9,505 bases of DNA, taken from Planctomycetales bacterium. Lineage in GTDB: Bacteria; Planctomycetota; Phycisphaerae; SM23-33. A program made the translations under genes and the position numbers. Under the pieces are notes generated by a model. That model saw only the letters and a list, made by a program, of their open reading frames with translations. It did no database searches and had not been told where the DNA came from. Shown here piece by piece: positions 1-5,286 of the stretch (positions are counted from its first letter, which is position 1; each line of letters begins with the position of its first letter). The stretch covers positions 1-9,505 of the forward strand of contig JAUVIQ010000114.1 in the NCBI GenBank assembly GCA_030592655.1. The letters are read 5' to 3'.

Positions 1-37
1 GGGGCGTGCCTCATCGCACACCTTCTCCACTATTATC

Positions 38-77
38 TTTTGCGTTCACGTTTGCGCGCGCCAACGCGACCGCAAAA
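38..77. repeat. Structured intergenic repeat, copy 1
   Basis: A TTTTGCG arm (38-44) pairs with CGCAAAA (71-77). Between them is an inner inverted repeat, CGTT-T-GCGCGCGC-C-AACG (49-66), with one mismatched pair. The core is repeated almost exactly 110 bp further on (151-178). No convincing coding frame covers it. It lies beyond the 3' end of the restriction specificity gene. It resembles the dispersed hairpin repeats found between genes in planctomycete-like genomes, but the family was not identified. Confidence 0.6.
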
Positions 78-146
78 CGGATTGCGTCGACGGAAGGCCT
101 TGGTGGCCATAGGTAAAAAAAAATTTGGAATTTTTCATCTCCCCGA

Positions 147-194
147 TTTTTACGTTCACGTTTGCGCGCGCAAACGCGGACAAAAAACGTAAAA
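147..194. repeat. Structured intergenic repeat, copy 2
   Basis: The arms TTTTACGTT (148-156) and AACGTAAAA (186-194) are perfectly complementary and enclose an 18-bp perfect palindrome, CGTTTGCGCGCGCAAACG (159-176). Compared with copy 1, a G:C pair in the outer stem has become an A:T pair with both partners changed. That points to selection on, or inheritance of, a folded structure. The rest of 1-234 holds no gene I can support. Confidence 0.6.
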
Positions 195-209
195 TTTGGC
201 GTGCCCCCC

Positions 210-226
210 AAAAACTGTACCAGTTG
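210..226 (-). terminator. Weak candidate terminator after the specificity gene
   Basis: On the minus strand, just past the stop codon of the specificity gene, AACTG-GTA-CAGTT forms a 5-bp hairpin that runs into five T residues (214-210). The stem is short and poor in G+C, so termination would be weak. The large repeat hairpin at 147-194, a little further on, may also help. Confidence 0.35.
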
Positions 227-234
227 TTTCCCCG

Positions 235-1533
235 CTACTTTATCGGCCAGGCGGGAACGGCGGCGTCAATGGCAGCCATTAAGCGGATCGTCTCGCCAAG
301 GGCTACGACAACCTTACGATAGTGGGTAATGTCGTCGTAGGAGAGTTTCCGCCCTCGGCGATCCTTTAGCCACTTCCGGCAGACCTGATAACCGCCAACG
401 TGAAACTCCCATACTTCCTCAGCCACAGGCTCGAAATACTGTTTGGCGTTGATGTGAACCCTGCCACCCATGGGGACATACTTGGGATAACCCTTGGCCA
501 CAGTGTCGTCGCCCTTGATGGGATACCGCACGGGCGGATTATCCAATGCCGGTGATTCCAACAGGTGCAGACCTGCAAGGTCGGCCCCAAGGCCGCTGAG
601 TTTGACAAACAATTTCACGTCGGAAGTCAGAGGCAGGCGGGGGAAATCTATTTTGAGGAACTCGGCATACCGGCTGCGATAGGTCGGGCTGTGAAAGACG
701 GCGTACATATAATGAAAGACATCCTCAGGCCCGAAAGTCCTTTTTAAATCACCACAGCCATCCGAAACAAACGTCAAACCGAGTTTTTCCTCCATATCCT
801 TGACGAAATCCGGATTCAGATTAGGCCGACGACCGCCCTTGCCCGCAGACCAATACTCATCAATTCGCCCGGCAGGATGATCGGGATCGGGATAAAGGTA
901 AATGGGAAACAGAGCGGATTGAGTAGTGCGTTCACCGCACTTGGTTTCCATTATCGTCTTTCCGCAAAAGAAGTGGTCGGGACTGGGAGATTTGTTGCTA
1001 CGCGCAGAAATCAGCGCAACGTTTTCCCCCGCCAGCATGTGGCGCATAATCTTCTTGACCGTCCGCCAAACAAGAGAATCGTGATAGAATATCAATCTTT
1101 CATCAAATGGTCGATACAGAATGGGTTTAATGTGTTTCTTCAAGTTTGGCTCAGAGCGGATGAGTTCCCGAGCACGTGGTATATTCCAGCCCTTTTTCAT
1201 AGGCATGTCGAGCTGTCGGCACAACTCGGCATCGGAATCGGTTGAATCCCTGAAAGTTAGCGCCCTTTGAATAATTGGTTCGGCTTCAAAATCTATTACG
1301 ACGCGATCCCTGGCTGTCGTCATACCTACACCGTTCACCGGCACAACTTCAGTGATTTTCCATCCTTTTTGATACTCCTCGAGCATTTCGATGTTTTGTG
1401 GTTTGAAGAGGTAGAAAGGTTTTTGCGGAGCAATTTCTTCCCATGCCGTGTTTTCGATATCTGCGGCGTTGAGGGCGTCGTATTTTGCCTGACGTTTCCC
1501 CCAGAGTTCCGCATGGAAGACCTTTGCTGTCAT
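235..1533 (-). CDS. Type ISP/IIG restriction-modification enzyme, C-terminal specificity half (separate gene)
   Basis: 432 residues that match, by recognition, the C-terminal target-recognition part of 'type ISP' / type IIG restriction-modification enzymes. It opens with AKVFHAELWGKRQAKYDAL and PFYLFKPQN, followed by the family block KPILYRPFDERLIFYHDSL near residue 140 and GPEDVFHYMYAVFHSPTYR near residue 270. Its expected job is to recognise the DNA target for the nuclease-methyltransferase encoded at 2627-4609. In most relatives this domain is fused to the methyltransferase. Here it starts with its own ATG and a strong GGAGG site seven bases upstream. Together the two halves are about 1092 residues, close to a full-length family member, so almost nothing seems lost at the split. 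The split is odd because two toxin-antitoxin modules sit between the halves. Family assignment is firm; activity as a separate subunit is inferred. Confidence 0.85.
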   Translation of the reverse strand: MTAKVFHAELWGKRQAKYDALNAADIENTAWEEIAPQKPFYLFKPQNIEMLEEYQKGWKITEVVPVNGVGMTTARDRVVIDFEAEPIIQRALTFRDSTDSDAELCRQLDMPMKKGWNIPRARELIRSEPNLKKHIKPILYRPFDERLIFYHDSLVWRTVKKIMRHMLAGENVALISARSNKSPSPDHFFCGKTIMETKCGERTTQSALFPIYLYPDPDHPAGRIDEYWSAGKGGRRPNLNPDFVKDMEEKLGLTFVSDGCGDLKRTFGPEDVFHYMYAVFHSPTYRSRYAEFLKIDFPRLPLTSDVKLFVKLSGLGADLAGLHLLESPALDNPPVRYPIKGDDTVAKGYPKYVPMGGRVHINAKQYFEPVAEEVWEFHVGGYQVCRKWLKDRRGRKLSYDDITHYRKVVVALGETIRLMAAIDAAVPAWPIK

Positions 1534-1604
1534 ACCTCATCCTCCGATGGCAGCGGCGGCAGGAGGGGTTGGGGGTTTTCAATTATCTCATATTGGCCGA
1601 TTTT
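1530..1604 (-). other. Tail of an unidentified open frame overlapping the specificity gene (possible gene remnant)
   Basis: On the minus strand an open frame leaves the repeat element and ends in FKIGQYEIIENPQPLLPPLP plus a short acidic end. Its TGA stop overlaps the ATG of the specificity gene as ATGA. The overlap is of the kind used by neighbouring genes here, so this could be the genuine 3' end of a gene whose body was removed by the repeat. It has a weak likeness to HepT C-termini (a hydrophobic stretch followed by LPPL), but no HepT catalytic motif remains and I do not assign it. Confidence 0.3.
1541..1545 (-). promoter_or_regulatory. Ribosome binding site of the specificity gene
   Basis: GGAGG on the minus strand lies seven bases before the ATG at 1533-1531. 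It is a near-perfect Shine-Dalgarno site and indicates that this half is translated as a gene in its own right rather than being a dead fragment. Confidence 0.7.
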
Positions 1605-1815
1605 GAAGCTCGAAAGGGCGCCGGATAGTAGCCGTGGGCATAAGCCCACGGTAAATAAGGTGTTATGGGAATCAGTCCCGAAGGGACGAAGGAGAGAAAA
1701 TGCAAACTTCCTGGTCATTTTTATCATCTCCGGCACTCCTTCGGGGTTTTTTCTAATATCCTGTCTTCCGTGGGCTTACGCCCACGGCTACTGTCCATCA
1801 GCCCTTCGGGCTTAT
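1605..1815. repeat. Inverted pair of REP-like hairpin elements
   Basis: Two copies of one element face each other. Each contains GTAGCCGTGGGC-N-TAAGCCCACGG. In copy A the 8-bp stem is 1632-1639/1644-1651; in copy B it is 1768-1775/1780-1787. Each copy also has smaller hairpins around CCCGAAGGG: 1675-1687 in copy A, 1735-1747 and 1800-1812 in copy B. The 28 bases 1624-1651 match the reverse complement of 1768-1795 at 26 positions. Such CCGTGGGC..GCCCACGG elements are dispersed in many environmental bacterial genomes and are often miscalled as small proteins. Here the pair sits where the rest of hepT should be. It carries no gene and is probably mobilised in trans. Confidence 0.75.
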
Positions 1816-1824
1816 TGAAAACGG

Positions 1825-1893
1825 TCAGTCGAAATGCGCCTCTCTTGCCGAATCCAGCATGTGCCGGAACCTGAATAGGTCGTCATTCTTCAT
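1825..1893 (-). pseudogene. hepT toxin gene, 5' fragment only
   Basis: An ATG at 1893-1891, inside the end of mntA, opens a frame reading MKNDDLFRFRHMLDSAREA. This is the typical start of HepT (DUF86/HEPN) toxins, the usual partner of MntA. After about 19 matching residues the frame diverges and meets TGA at 1827-1825, just before the hairpin repeat pair. GAGG lies about eight bases before the start. The HEPN ribonuclease motif (R-x4-6-H, in the C-terminal half of the family) is absent, as is about 80% of the protein, so no active toxin can be made. The overlap with mntA matches the normal antitoxin-toxin gene arrangement. The identification rests on recognition of a short stretch. Confidence 0.65.
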
Positions 1894-2185
1894 ATTGTAC
1901 CTCTGCGGCAGCCAGGACGTCTTCGCGGAAATAATCGCTGATGTCATCGGTGGTCAGCAGATCGACCTTTCGTCCAGCCAGTATGCCCGAGAGGTCCTGT
2001 GCCATCCCTCCCAGTCGAATCAACCCCGGCACGTGCTGCGGGTCGAACTCGACCAGCACGTCAACGTCGCTGTCTGCGGAGAAATCATCGCGCAGGACCG
2101 AACCGAACAGGGACAGTCTGCGAATGTGATGCTTCCGGCAAAAATCGGCTATCTTGTCCGGTTCTGTATCTATCTGAACGGTCAT
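1883..2185 (-). CDS. mntA: MntA-type nucleotidyltransferase antitoxin
   Basis: 100 residues forming a minimal nucleotidyltransferase. The active-site signature is GSVLRDDFSADSDVDVLVEF (about residues 28-47). Its GS-x-x-R and DSDVDVLV give the two metal-binding aspartates, and a third acidic residue probably comes from the later KVDLL. In the MntA/HepT system this protein neutralises the HEPN toxin HepT by adding AMP units to a tyrosine near its active site. The start codon overlaps the hicA stop by one base (TAATG), so translation is probably coupled. The partner hepT directly downstream is truncated, leaving this antitoxin apparently without a target unless a hepT exists elsewhere. All catalytic residues I can check are present. 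Confidence 0.85.
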   Translation of the reverse strand: MTVQIDTEPDKIADFCRKHHIRRLSLFGSVLRDDFSADSDVDVLVEFDPQHVPGLIRLGGMAQDLSGILAGRKVDLLTTDDISDYFREDVLAAAEVQYEE

Positions 2186-2424
2186 TAAAACATCTTCTCC
2201 ATCAGTTCGTCCCTGGTCAGGCCGGAGTGGGCTGCGACATCCCTCAGAATACTGTTCAAGGTTCCCGGTTTAATCTGTTTATGGTTGGGAACGGTGATGT
2301 GGTGCTCCTGCCGACCTGGTTTTGTCAGGCGAATATGGCTGCCGACCTGACGCGTAGGTTCATAACCCATTCGGCGCATCGCTTTGACGAGGTCGGTCCC
2401 CGAGAGGTCTCGCGGCAGCCTCAT
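2185..2424 (-). CDS. hicA: HicA-family mRNA interferase toxin
   Basis: 79 residues, the usual size for HicA. The family layout is clear: an N-terminal SGTDLVKAMRRMGYEPTRQV helix, then GSHIRLTKPG with the catalytic histidine at about residue 30, then HHITVPNHKQIKPGTLNSIL. HicA has a double-stranded-RNA-binding-like fold and cuts mRNA and tmRNA unless bound by HicB. The ATG overlaps the hicB stop codon as ATGA, giving antitoxin-then-toxin order. GAGG about 12 bases upstream is a weak ribosome site, so coupling to hicB translation is likely and would keep toxin below antitoxin. The gene looks intact. Confidence 0.9.
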   Translation of the reverse strand: MRLPRDLSGTDLVKAMRRMGYEPTRQVGSHIRLTKPGRQEHHITVPNHKQIKPGTLNSILRDVAAHSGLTRDELMEKMF

Positions 2425-2630
2425 AGCGCCAGAACCTCGTCCCGCACCGTGTGCAGACAGATAATCTTCGGGCGGTCCTCTGGATTTTCAAAATGACACT
2501 CGACGGCTTCGCGGATGTTCCGCTTGAGTTCTTCCATGTTCTCCGCTTCGGTGAATATGGACTGCCCGGCAGCGCGAGCGGTCAGGCCGCCGTCAACGTC
2601 CTCTTCCACAATAAAAACCATTTCTGTCAT
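2421..2630 (-). CDS. hicB: Short HicB-family antitoxin
   Basis: 69 residues: MTEMVFIVEEDVDGGLTARA, then GQSIFTEAENMEELKRNIRE and RPKIICLHTVRDEVL. This is the compact HicB core fold (beta strands with a GG-hairpin, then the EAENMEELKRNI helix) that blocks HicA. Many HicB proteins are 110-150 residues and carry a C-terminal helix-turn-helix or ribbon-helix-helix DNA-binding domain; this one ends before such a domain. It may therefore neutralise HicA without repressing its own promoter, which fits its position inside an operon driven from upstream. The start overlaps the methyltransferase stop (ATGA) and has AGGAG five bases upstream, inside the last codons of that gene. From memory, relatives of this small family are sometimes labelled '2-oxoisovalerate dehydrogenase' in error. 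Confidence 0.82.
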   Translation of the reverse strand: MTEMVFIVEEDVDGGLTARAAGQSIFTEAENMEELKRNIREAVECHFENPEDRPKIICLHTVRDEVLAL

Positions 2631-4609
2631 AACTTCTCCTTTTCGGGCAATTTCACCATCAGCATGATGGCGACGCCCTGTTGGATGTCGAATACATTAT
2701 CGTCTTTCGAGCCGTCGGGGCAGACCTCTTTTTTCTTCGTGCTTCCGTGCAGGTCCATTATATGGATTTCGTCGAAGGTATTCATCAGGCTTTGTCTCAT
2801 TCCGCGGAATGTCGGATTGTCCATATATGCGTGATTTGTAATCATCGCCAGGATGCCCGCCCCGGTCCGCTCGATGCGCCATTGCGCCCACCGGATGAAC
2901 TTCACGTAATCGTCATTAAGCCACTTGGGGTTTCGCTCGCCCAGAGGTTTTGCATCGCACTCGAAATAATTCTCTGTTGATCTGGCGGTCAGCGTATCGG
3001 TTCCCTTGAGCAATTGTTTTATCCACTGCCCTTTGTTGGCGGAGTGGCCTGAATATGGCGGATTCCCCATAATAACCATGATTGGCATATCGCGTTTTAT
3101 TTCAGCGGCGGCGGTGGCCTCATCGGAAAGGGCACGCAGCGGGCCGTAGAGGGTTACGATCTTTTTCTCCGCCTCTTCCAGCGTGTTGGTCAGATAGACG
3201 CCGAGGCGTTCATCGCCGGCGAAATCGTAGGCCCAGTTCTTTCGCTGGGCGTCGGAGAGGTCGTGTCCTGCCAGTTGCATGGCGAGTTTGAAGTGTGCCA
3301 CCGCGTAGGGGGCCATGAGCAGTTCAAAGCCGAAAAGTCGCGGCAGGAGATGCTTTCGGACGTACCCGTTCCACAGGCCCGCGTTTCCGGCGGACATAAA
3401 CTGTTCGCGGATGTGGTCCACAACGGTGTATAGGAATGTTCCGGTCCCACAGGCGGGGTCGAGTATAAGTACGCGGGGGGCGGTTTCGGTAATGGTGGTT
3501 CGCTTTCCGGCACTGTCGGGTTCGCCTTGCCGCTTGTAAGTAATAGTCGCTTCATCGGCCAGTCCACCGGGGCAACCGAAGCGGTCCTTAAGCAACCTGT
3601 CCACGCTGCGGACGATGTATCCGACCACCGGTTCTGGTGTGTAGTACACGCCGCGCGCTTCCCGAAGGGCGGGATCGTATTCGGCCAGGAAGGTCTCGTA
3701 AAAGTGGACCACGGGGTCCTGGCGGCGGGTGCGTTTCCCGAAATCGAGTAGTACGGCGTGGATGTCGGCATCGTCCAGCAGTTGCACCAGGTCATCGACG
3801 ATGGGGGCGTATGGTTCATCGTCCAGGTCGGCGCCGGTTATCGTCTCAAACAGGTGACGGAGGAAGGGATTGGTTTTCGGAATTTCCCCAGCCGCTCCGA
3901 GGCGGACAAACGGTTTGCCCGCAGGGTGGTTACATCGTGCGGCAAACAGGCCGTAGGCCAATGTCTGAGCGAACATATCGGCGAATTCAGCGGTTTTTTC
4001 CTCATGGGCGATGTCGGGAATCAGCACCTTCGCCAGTGCTTCCCGCAGGTCTTTGAGAAGGTCAGATGCCTCGTTATTCGCAAAAGTCTCGACGACGATG
4101 TCCCGGATCATGTGCGTCAGTCGGGACATGCGGACGGCCAAATCCTTAGGCCGACTGATTCCGACGGGTTCGTGAGCAAGAAAATCGGCGAGCAGTTGCT
4201 CGACTTCGGCTGGTCCGTCTTTGAGCGGTTTAATCTTTCCCGTTCTGTCAACCCGTCCCAAGCAGGCTTCGGCGCGTCTGCTACCGTCAACATACCAGCG
4301 AAATTCGATGTAGTCCGTAAGGATAAGATTGCCAAGTCCGTGGAAATAGCGATTAAGTTGCTCGGATTTCTCTTTCTCGTCGAGGTTGATACCGACGTCC
4401 TTGCATTCGACGTAACCAAGTATCCGTTGTCGGCGTTTGACGACAAAGTCCGGTGCGCCGCACGGCTCGTGCTTAGGTTCATTGGTGGCGGTAATCGGTC
4501 CGGTCGCCGATTCCAGCAGCGTTTTCAGGGCTGGACGGTGGGTATGTTCGGTGGCATTGCCGTCGGCGAGGTTCTTTCGGATCGCCTTCAGATAGGTAGT
4601 AAAATCCAT
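2627..4609 (-). CDS. Type ISP/IIG restriction-modification enzyme, nuclease-methyltransferase half
   Basis: 660 residues from the ATG at 4609; a TTG three codons earlier (4618) is an alternative, and neither has a clear ribosome site. I prefer MDFTTYLKAIRKNL because family members usually start just before this block. A PD-(D/E)xK-like nuclease domain comes first: GAPDF near residues 51-55, then GYVECKD near residues 65-71 with the E-x-K pair. A helical linker leads to GVYYTPEPVV (about 320) and the N6-adenine methyltransferase core, with SAM motif I LDPACGTGTF (about 383-392) and catalytic NPPYSG (about 516-521). The chain stops after DDNVFDIQQGVAIMLMVKLP, exactly where relatives run on into the specificity domain, which is here a separate gene at 235-1533. 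Expected function: methylation of adenine in one target sequence and cleavage of unmodified DNA. Confidence 0.85.
   Translation of the reverse strand: MDFTTYLKAIRKNLADGNATEHTHRPALKTLLESATGPITATNEPKHEPCGAPDFVVKRRQRILGYVECKDVGINLDEKEKSEQLNRYFHGLGNLILTDYIEFRWYVDGSRRAEACLGRVDRTGKIKPLKDGPAEVEQLLADFLAHEPVGISRPKDLAVRMSRLTHMIRDIVVETFANNEASDLLKDLREALAKVLIPDIAHEEKTAEFADMFAQTLAYGLFAARCNHPAGKPFVRLGAAGEIPKTNPFLRHLFETITGADLDDEPYAPIVDDLVQLLDDADIHAVLLDFGKRTRRQDPVVHFYETFLAEYDPALREARGVYYTPEPVVGYIVRSVDRLLKDRFGCPGGLADEATITYKRQGEPDSAGKRTTITETAPRVLILDPACGTGTFLYTVVDHIREQFMSAGNAGLWNGYVRKHLLPRLFGFELLMAPYAVAHFKLAMQLAGHDLSDAQRKNWAYDFAGDERLGVYLTNTLEEAEKKIVTLYGPLRALSDEATAAAEIKRDMPIMVIMGNPPYSGHSANKGQWIKQLLKGTDTLTARSTENYFECDAKPLGERNPKWLNDDYVKFIRWAQWRIERTGAGILAMITNHAYMDNPTFRGMRQSLMNTFDEIHIMDLHGSTKKKEVCPDGSKDDNVFDIQQGVAIMLMVKLPEKEKL
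2636..2640 (-). promoter_or_regulatory. Ribosome binding site of hicB inside the methyltransferase gene
   Basis: AGGAG, five bases before the hicB ATG, is encoded by the final Lys-Glu-Lys codons of the nuclease-methyltransferase. With the ATGA stop/start overlap this makes hicB translation depend on, or be boosted by, ribosomes finishing the upstream gene. Confidence 0.65.
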
Positions 4610-4663
4610 AGGTTGCAATTATTGACGGGATATGCCTTTTTCGCCAGAGTTATTCTGATTACT

Positions 4664-4738
4664 GGGTGGGTAGCGTAGCTGCGACATCCAGATTAAAGGT
4701 GGGCCTCGTTCCTCGACCCAGCCTACCGGAACTCCGGT
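4664..4738. repeat. Intergenic repeat with short inverted repeats
   Basis: The gap between the HU gene and the methyltransferase gene (4610-4756) contains, on the minus strand, GTAGGCTGGGTC then GAGGCCCACC, forming a TGGG/CCCA stem, and further on CTACCCACCCAG. This GTAGG-TGGGTC...CCCACC pattern resembles dispersed repeats in other genomes. Next to it, ACCGGA-AC-TCCGGT (4725-4738) is a perfect short inverted repeat that follows the HU stop codon by about 18 bases. It could act as a weak terminator or mRNA 3' stabiliser, although no T-run follows. Confidence 0.4.
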
Positions 4739-4756
4739 GCCGGCGTCGATTGAGAT

Positions 4757-5050
4757 TCAGGCGTTCCCGCCCTGGATTTTTTTCTTCATCAGTCTTCCGG
4801 CCTTGAAGCGGACGGTTCGTTTTTCGGGGACCTGGACCCTTTCGAGCGTCTTGGGGTTCTGTGCCATGCGGGCGGACCTGACCCTGGTCTCAAAAACGCC
4901 GAAGTCACGAAACTCCAGCCGATTACCGCGAGCCAATTCCGTAATAACCTCGTCAAGAAAACTCTGAACGACCTCCTTGACAAGCACGTGCCTTGTCCTG
5001 GTACGTTCAGCGATCCGGTCAACGATTTCCTTTTTGGTTACGTTCTGCAT
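4757..5050 (-). CDS. HU/IHF-family DNA-binding protein
   Basis: 97 residues with the full HU/IHF fold. An N-terminal helical dimerisation part, TKKEIVDRIAERTRTRHVLV, is followed by VVQSFLDEVITELARGNRLE. Then comes the signature FRDFGVFETR, the DNA-binding beta arm around AQNPKT (with the intercalating proline), and the closing VRFKAGRLMKKKI. It bends DNA as a dimer and would act in nucleoid structure, replication or site-specific recombination. Usual family length is 90-100. The ATG at 5050 is supported by AAGGA seven bases upstream (5058-5062). It stands alone between the restriction operon and the beta-galactosidase gene, with over 100 bases on each side. The sequence does not decide between HU and IHF. 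Confidence 0.93.
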   Translation of the reverse strand: MQNVTKKEIVDRIAERTRTRHVLVKEVVQSFLDEVITELARGNRLEFRDFGVFETRVRSARMAQNPKTLERVQVPEKRTVRFKAGRLMKKKIQGGNA

Positions 5051-5178
5051 GGCTCAATCCTTCGCGCTCCCCTGAATCCTATAATATGAGATTTGCCTCA
5101 ACCGTACGCATCACAGCAACAGTCAACCCAAAACCATAAGTTATACTACCACAAAGACTTCCTGACGGCAAGGAAATT

Positions 5179-5286
5179 TTTATTCCCGATGGCGTAAAGA
5201 ATTGTGTGCAAGTTTGAGCATTTTATCCCCCGGCAGTGCCGGGGGCTTCAAACTTACACACAATTCTTTACGCCATCTTTATTCCC
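5179..5286. mobile_element. MITE-like 90-bp inverted-repeat insertion with 9-bp target duplication
   Basis: Bases 5188-5277 form a near-perfect inverted repeat. The 21 bases 5188-5208 pair exactly with 5257-5277. After one mismatch (5209/5256), eight more bases pair (5210-5217 with 5248-5255). In the centre CCCCCGGC-AGT-GCCGGGGG (5227-5245) makes another hairpin. Both sides are flanked by the identical 9-mer TTTATTCCC (5179-5187 and 5278-5286), the footprint of a transposition event. No protein is encoded, so it would need a transposase acting in trans. Nine-base duplications are known for several IS families, for example IS1 and IS4 types; the ends were not matched to any of them. The right-hand copy of the duplication carries the stop codon of the beta-galactosidase gene. 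The hairpin may now serve as a terminator for that gene, though no strong T-run follows. Confidence 0.85.

Larger units (their letters stand above)
1535..2623 (-). other. Toxin-antitoxin island between the two halves of a restriction-modification enzyme
   Basis: This block holds hicB, hicA, mntA, the hepT fragment and the hairpin repeat pair. It separates the nuclease-methyltransferase gene from its specificity gene. The 8-mer CTGTCATA occurs at both edges (1527-1534 and 2624-2631, + strand). Collapsing the two copies would restore a two-gene operon with an ATGA overlap. No transposase or integrase is present, so the mode of entry is unknown. The shared 8-mer includes the start-codon context and could be partly coincidence. 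Confidence 0.55.

Noticed and set aside
38..178. Possible short CRISPR array from the repeated GCGCGC units
   Set aside because: There are only two copies, 110 bp apart, each internally palindromic, with no regular spacers and no cas genes.
1267..1818. 183-codon open frame on the + strand across the hairpin repeats
   Set aside because: It runs antisense to the specificity gene and through the inverted repeats. Similar translated repeat fragments are common false gene calls.
3190..3819. 209-codon open frame on the - strand
   Set aside because: It is a different frame of the methyltransferase gene with low-complexity, proline- and threonine-rich translation.
235..4609. Restriction enzyme split explained as a sequencing frameshift
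   Set aside because: About 1.1 kb with intact hicB, hicA and mntA lies between the halves, and both ends have proper start, stop and ribosome sites.
3758..4678. 306-codon open frame on the + strand
   Set aside because: It lies wholly opposite the nuclease-methyltransferase gene, whose motifs are unmistakable, and its own translation has no recognisable domain. It is a shadow of codon bias.
5080..5085. Perfect TATAAT on the + strand, and TATTAT on the - strand, upstream of the HU gene
   Set aside because: No suitably spaced -35 box exists on either strand. The + strand copy points into the HU-GH35 gap, where no forward gene exists.
5227..5245. Central CCCCCGGC hairpin as an ordinary terminator of the GH35 gene
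   Set aside because: It lacks a following T-run on the minus strand and is better explained as the centre of the inserted inverted-repeat element, though it may incidentally slow polymerase.
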